Positions 62,720 to 64,000 of a DNA stretch of 64,000 nucleotides are shown here, piece after piece. The notes below the pieces were generated by a model that did no database searches, was not told the origin of the DNA, and saw nothing but the letters and a program-made list of their open reading frames with translations. Numbering within the stretch: the stretch's first letter is position 1; every line of letters begins with the position of its first letter. Source of the DNA: Cucumis sativus (taxonomy: Eukaryota > Streptophyta > Magnoliopsida > Cucurbitales > Cucurbitaceae); assembly GCF_000004075.3 (NCBI RefSeq), contig NC_026661.2, forward strand, positions 3,286,001-3,350,000. The letters are read 5' to 3'. The position numbers and the translations under genes were made by a program.

Positions 62720-63300
62720 TTAGTAGTGAAAGACATAGACGTTATACTCCACTACGGCATCGCCGGAGCTGAAATTCAGGGCATGAGTCTTCGCCAGAGC
62801 ATACCCACGAGCAAATCGGAAAAGCCCGCCGCCGCCGACCACTGGCATCTCTCTCTCACGGCGGACATAATCGTATTCCGCCCCAAGATGCTCAAATAAC
62901 TCCCATTATATTTCCCTTCCACAAACGCGAAATTCATTACCATTAAGAGCCCAAATTCCGTTTTCGACGCCCCCGCGTAAAATCCTTGAGCTTTTCCCAG
63001 CAATTTTGACCCAATTTCCGGCCGTTCAGTCAGCGGATCATCCGTCATCACCACAGCGCCAAACAGAGTCCGTGAGGCATTGGACGACGGCGGTGGAACG
63101 ACAATCAGCGCCGTGGGGTTCCGGCCGCTGACGATGTCATGGAAGTAAAAGTGGAGATGACTCAGCTTCTCCCGCGCGAATGCCGAGCTTTTCCGGTGAC
63201 AGAACGGTGTCGGATGCGGCGAGGAGGGAGGTAAGGAAGAGAGAGAAAAAAGTGGCAGCTGCGACGGCGGTGAGGGCATGGGGATGAGAATTGGAGCCAT
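62720..63300 (-). pseudogene. Dirigent protein, unit 2 copy, frame broken at three places
   Basis: Same gene as at 56487-57068 with small indels. One G is missing near 63271 (GGCGGTGAGG against GGCGGTGGAGG), which shifts the signal-peptide region into a different frame. Two bases missing near 63176 (CCCGCGCGAATG against CCCGCCGCCGAATG) restore the frame before REKLSHLHFYF. A TC insertion near 62852 shifts the frame again after SAVRE, so the conserved [13 protein letters not shown] and [10 protein letters not shown] end is lost. As it stands the product would lack both a proper signal peptide and the last beta strands. All three are indels within short repeats, so consensus error must be excluded before calling it dead. 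Confidence 0.82.
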
Positions 63301-63395
63301 GGGAGTGGAGGAATTTGAAAGTATTTAAAACGGTGGAATTTCATTAATAATGAATTGTGTTTGATATAAACGGCGAGAAGAAAAGTAAAAGGTAT

Positions 63396-63921
63396 TGGCG
63401 TAGGTGGATGGGTCCTTTGTGGTTCGACTTCTAAAGGAAAACAACAAAAAGAAATAATAGGATTTTTTATATTTACAAAATATATTAAAATTATTTTTAA
63501 AAGATATAGAGTTATTTGTTCTCAGTTCTTCATTTATTTATCACTATTTCATTATAGAAGCAAACAAGAAAGACATTGCCTTCGAAACTTATAAATCTTT
63601 GTTGAAACGTTTGATTTACTTCAAGAAATAAAATGCCTTCTTATTGAAATTTTCTAATTCTACTTAGTAACTTTAAAAACTAAACTTATTTCTCTCCTTT
63701 GCACAACATGATTTTGATTTTCTAAATTTTTTATTTTATGTTTTACTATGATATAATAGAATATCAATTCATCTTTTATGTCAATGTTAAACTTGGAAAA
63801 AATATGAAAATATGATAAAAATATGTGATGTTGATGGAGATTTAATAATATGTCACCTAGCTTCTTTTGAAATTCAAGAAGTAAACAAACACGAAGCGTG
63901 AATTAAAATTAGGATATGCGT
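63396..63921 (+). repeat. Tandem unit 3, first 526 bases only
   Basis: It starts at TGGCGTAGGTGGATGGGTCC and follows unit 2 closely, including the 115-base segment missing from unit 1. It leaves homology after AGGATATGCGT (63911-63921), which marks the right end of the array. Confidence 0.85.
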
Positions 63922-64000
63922 GTTGAATAAGAAATTTTGAGACCAATCACAAGTTGCCACATCATTTATTAAGTTAATGATGAAAAGTACAAATAATTAA
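63922..64000. other. Unique sequence right of the array
   Basis: Seventy-nine bases with no match elsewhere in the window and no gene. They define the right breakpoint. Confidence 0.5.

Larger units (their letters stand above)
57164..63395 (+). repeat. Tandem unit 2 (about 6.23 kb)
   Basis: Same gene order as unit 1. From about 58640 rightwards the difference from unit 1 is mainly 1-3 base indels. For example, in the 180 bases after the RPL21 stop I see two single-base indels and no substitution. Confidence 0.92.

Overview
This is a nuclear plant chromosome window. The AT-rich intergenic DNA, GT-AG (and one GC-AG) introns, and plant-specific families (D14/KAI2 hydrolase, SC35-like SR protein, KMD-type F-box/kelch, DUF620, ATXR4, dirigent) show this. 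The short foldback repeats with GATAGA-rich cores resemble repeats I associate with Cucurbitaceae; that placement is an inference, not a proof.

Layout. 1-0.8 kb: last exon of a D14/KAI2-like alpha/beta hydrolase whose first exon lies outside the window. 4.1-6.8 kb (+): an SR splicing factor of the SCL30A/SCL33 type. 8.9-9.9 kb (-): an F-box/kelch gene of the KMD group. About 10-25.5 kb: gene-poor, AT-rich DNA with simple repeats, foldback elements and one miRNA-precursor-like hairpin near 13.3 kb. 25.5-29.3 kb (+): a three-exon DUF620 gene. 30.5-34.3 kb (+): a seven-exon ATXR4-like SET-domain gene, convergent with a CCR4-type deadenylase gene at 36.15-41.7 kb (-, eleven coding exons). 46.3-63.9 kb: a nested duplication cluster with four copies of the eL21 ribosomal protein gene (two complete, two broken), two copies of a 5' fragment of an unknown small gene, and two copies of a dirigent gene. 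Most of it is two tandem units of about 6.1 and 6.2 kb plus the start of a third.

The genes do not form a pathway; they are ordinary housekeeping, regulatory and secretory genes side by side. The two most notable signals are the tandem array with its internal chronology (unit starts at 51092, 57164 and 63396) and the 13.3 kb hairpin. A third, more technical signal matters to any user of this sequence: several otherwise well-conserved genes (F-box/kelch, DUF620 twice, ATXR4, CCR4 at one or two places, one RPL21, one dirigent) carry 1-2 base indels, and the two array units differ over long stretches mainly by such indels. That pattern fits residual consensus errors at least as well as real pseudogenisation, so the broken calls here are provisional.
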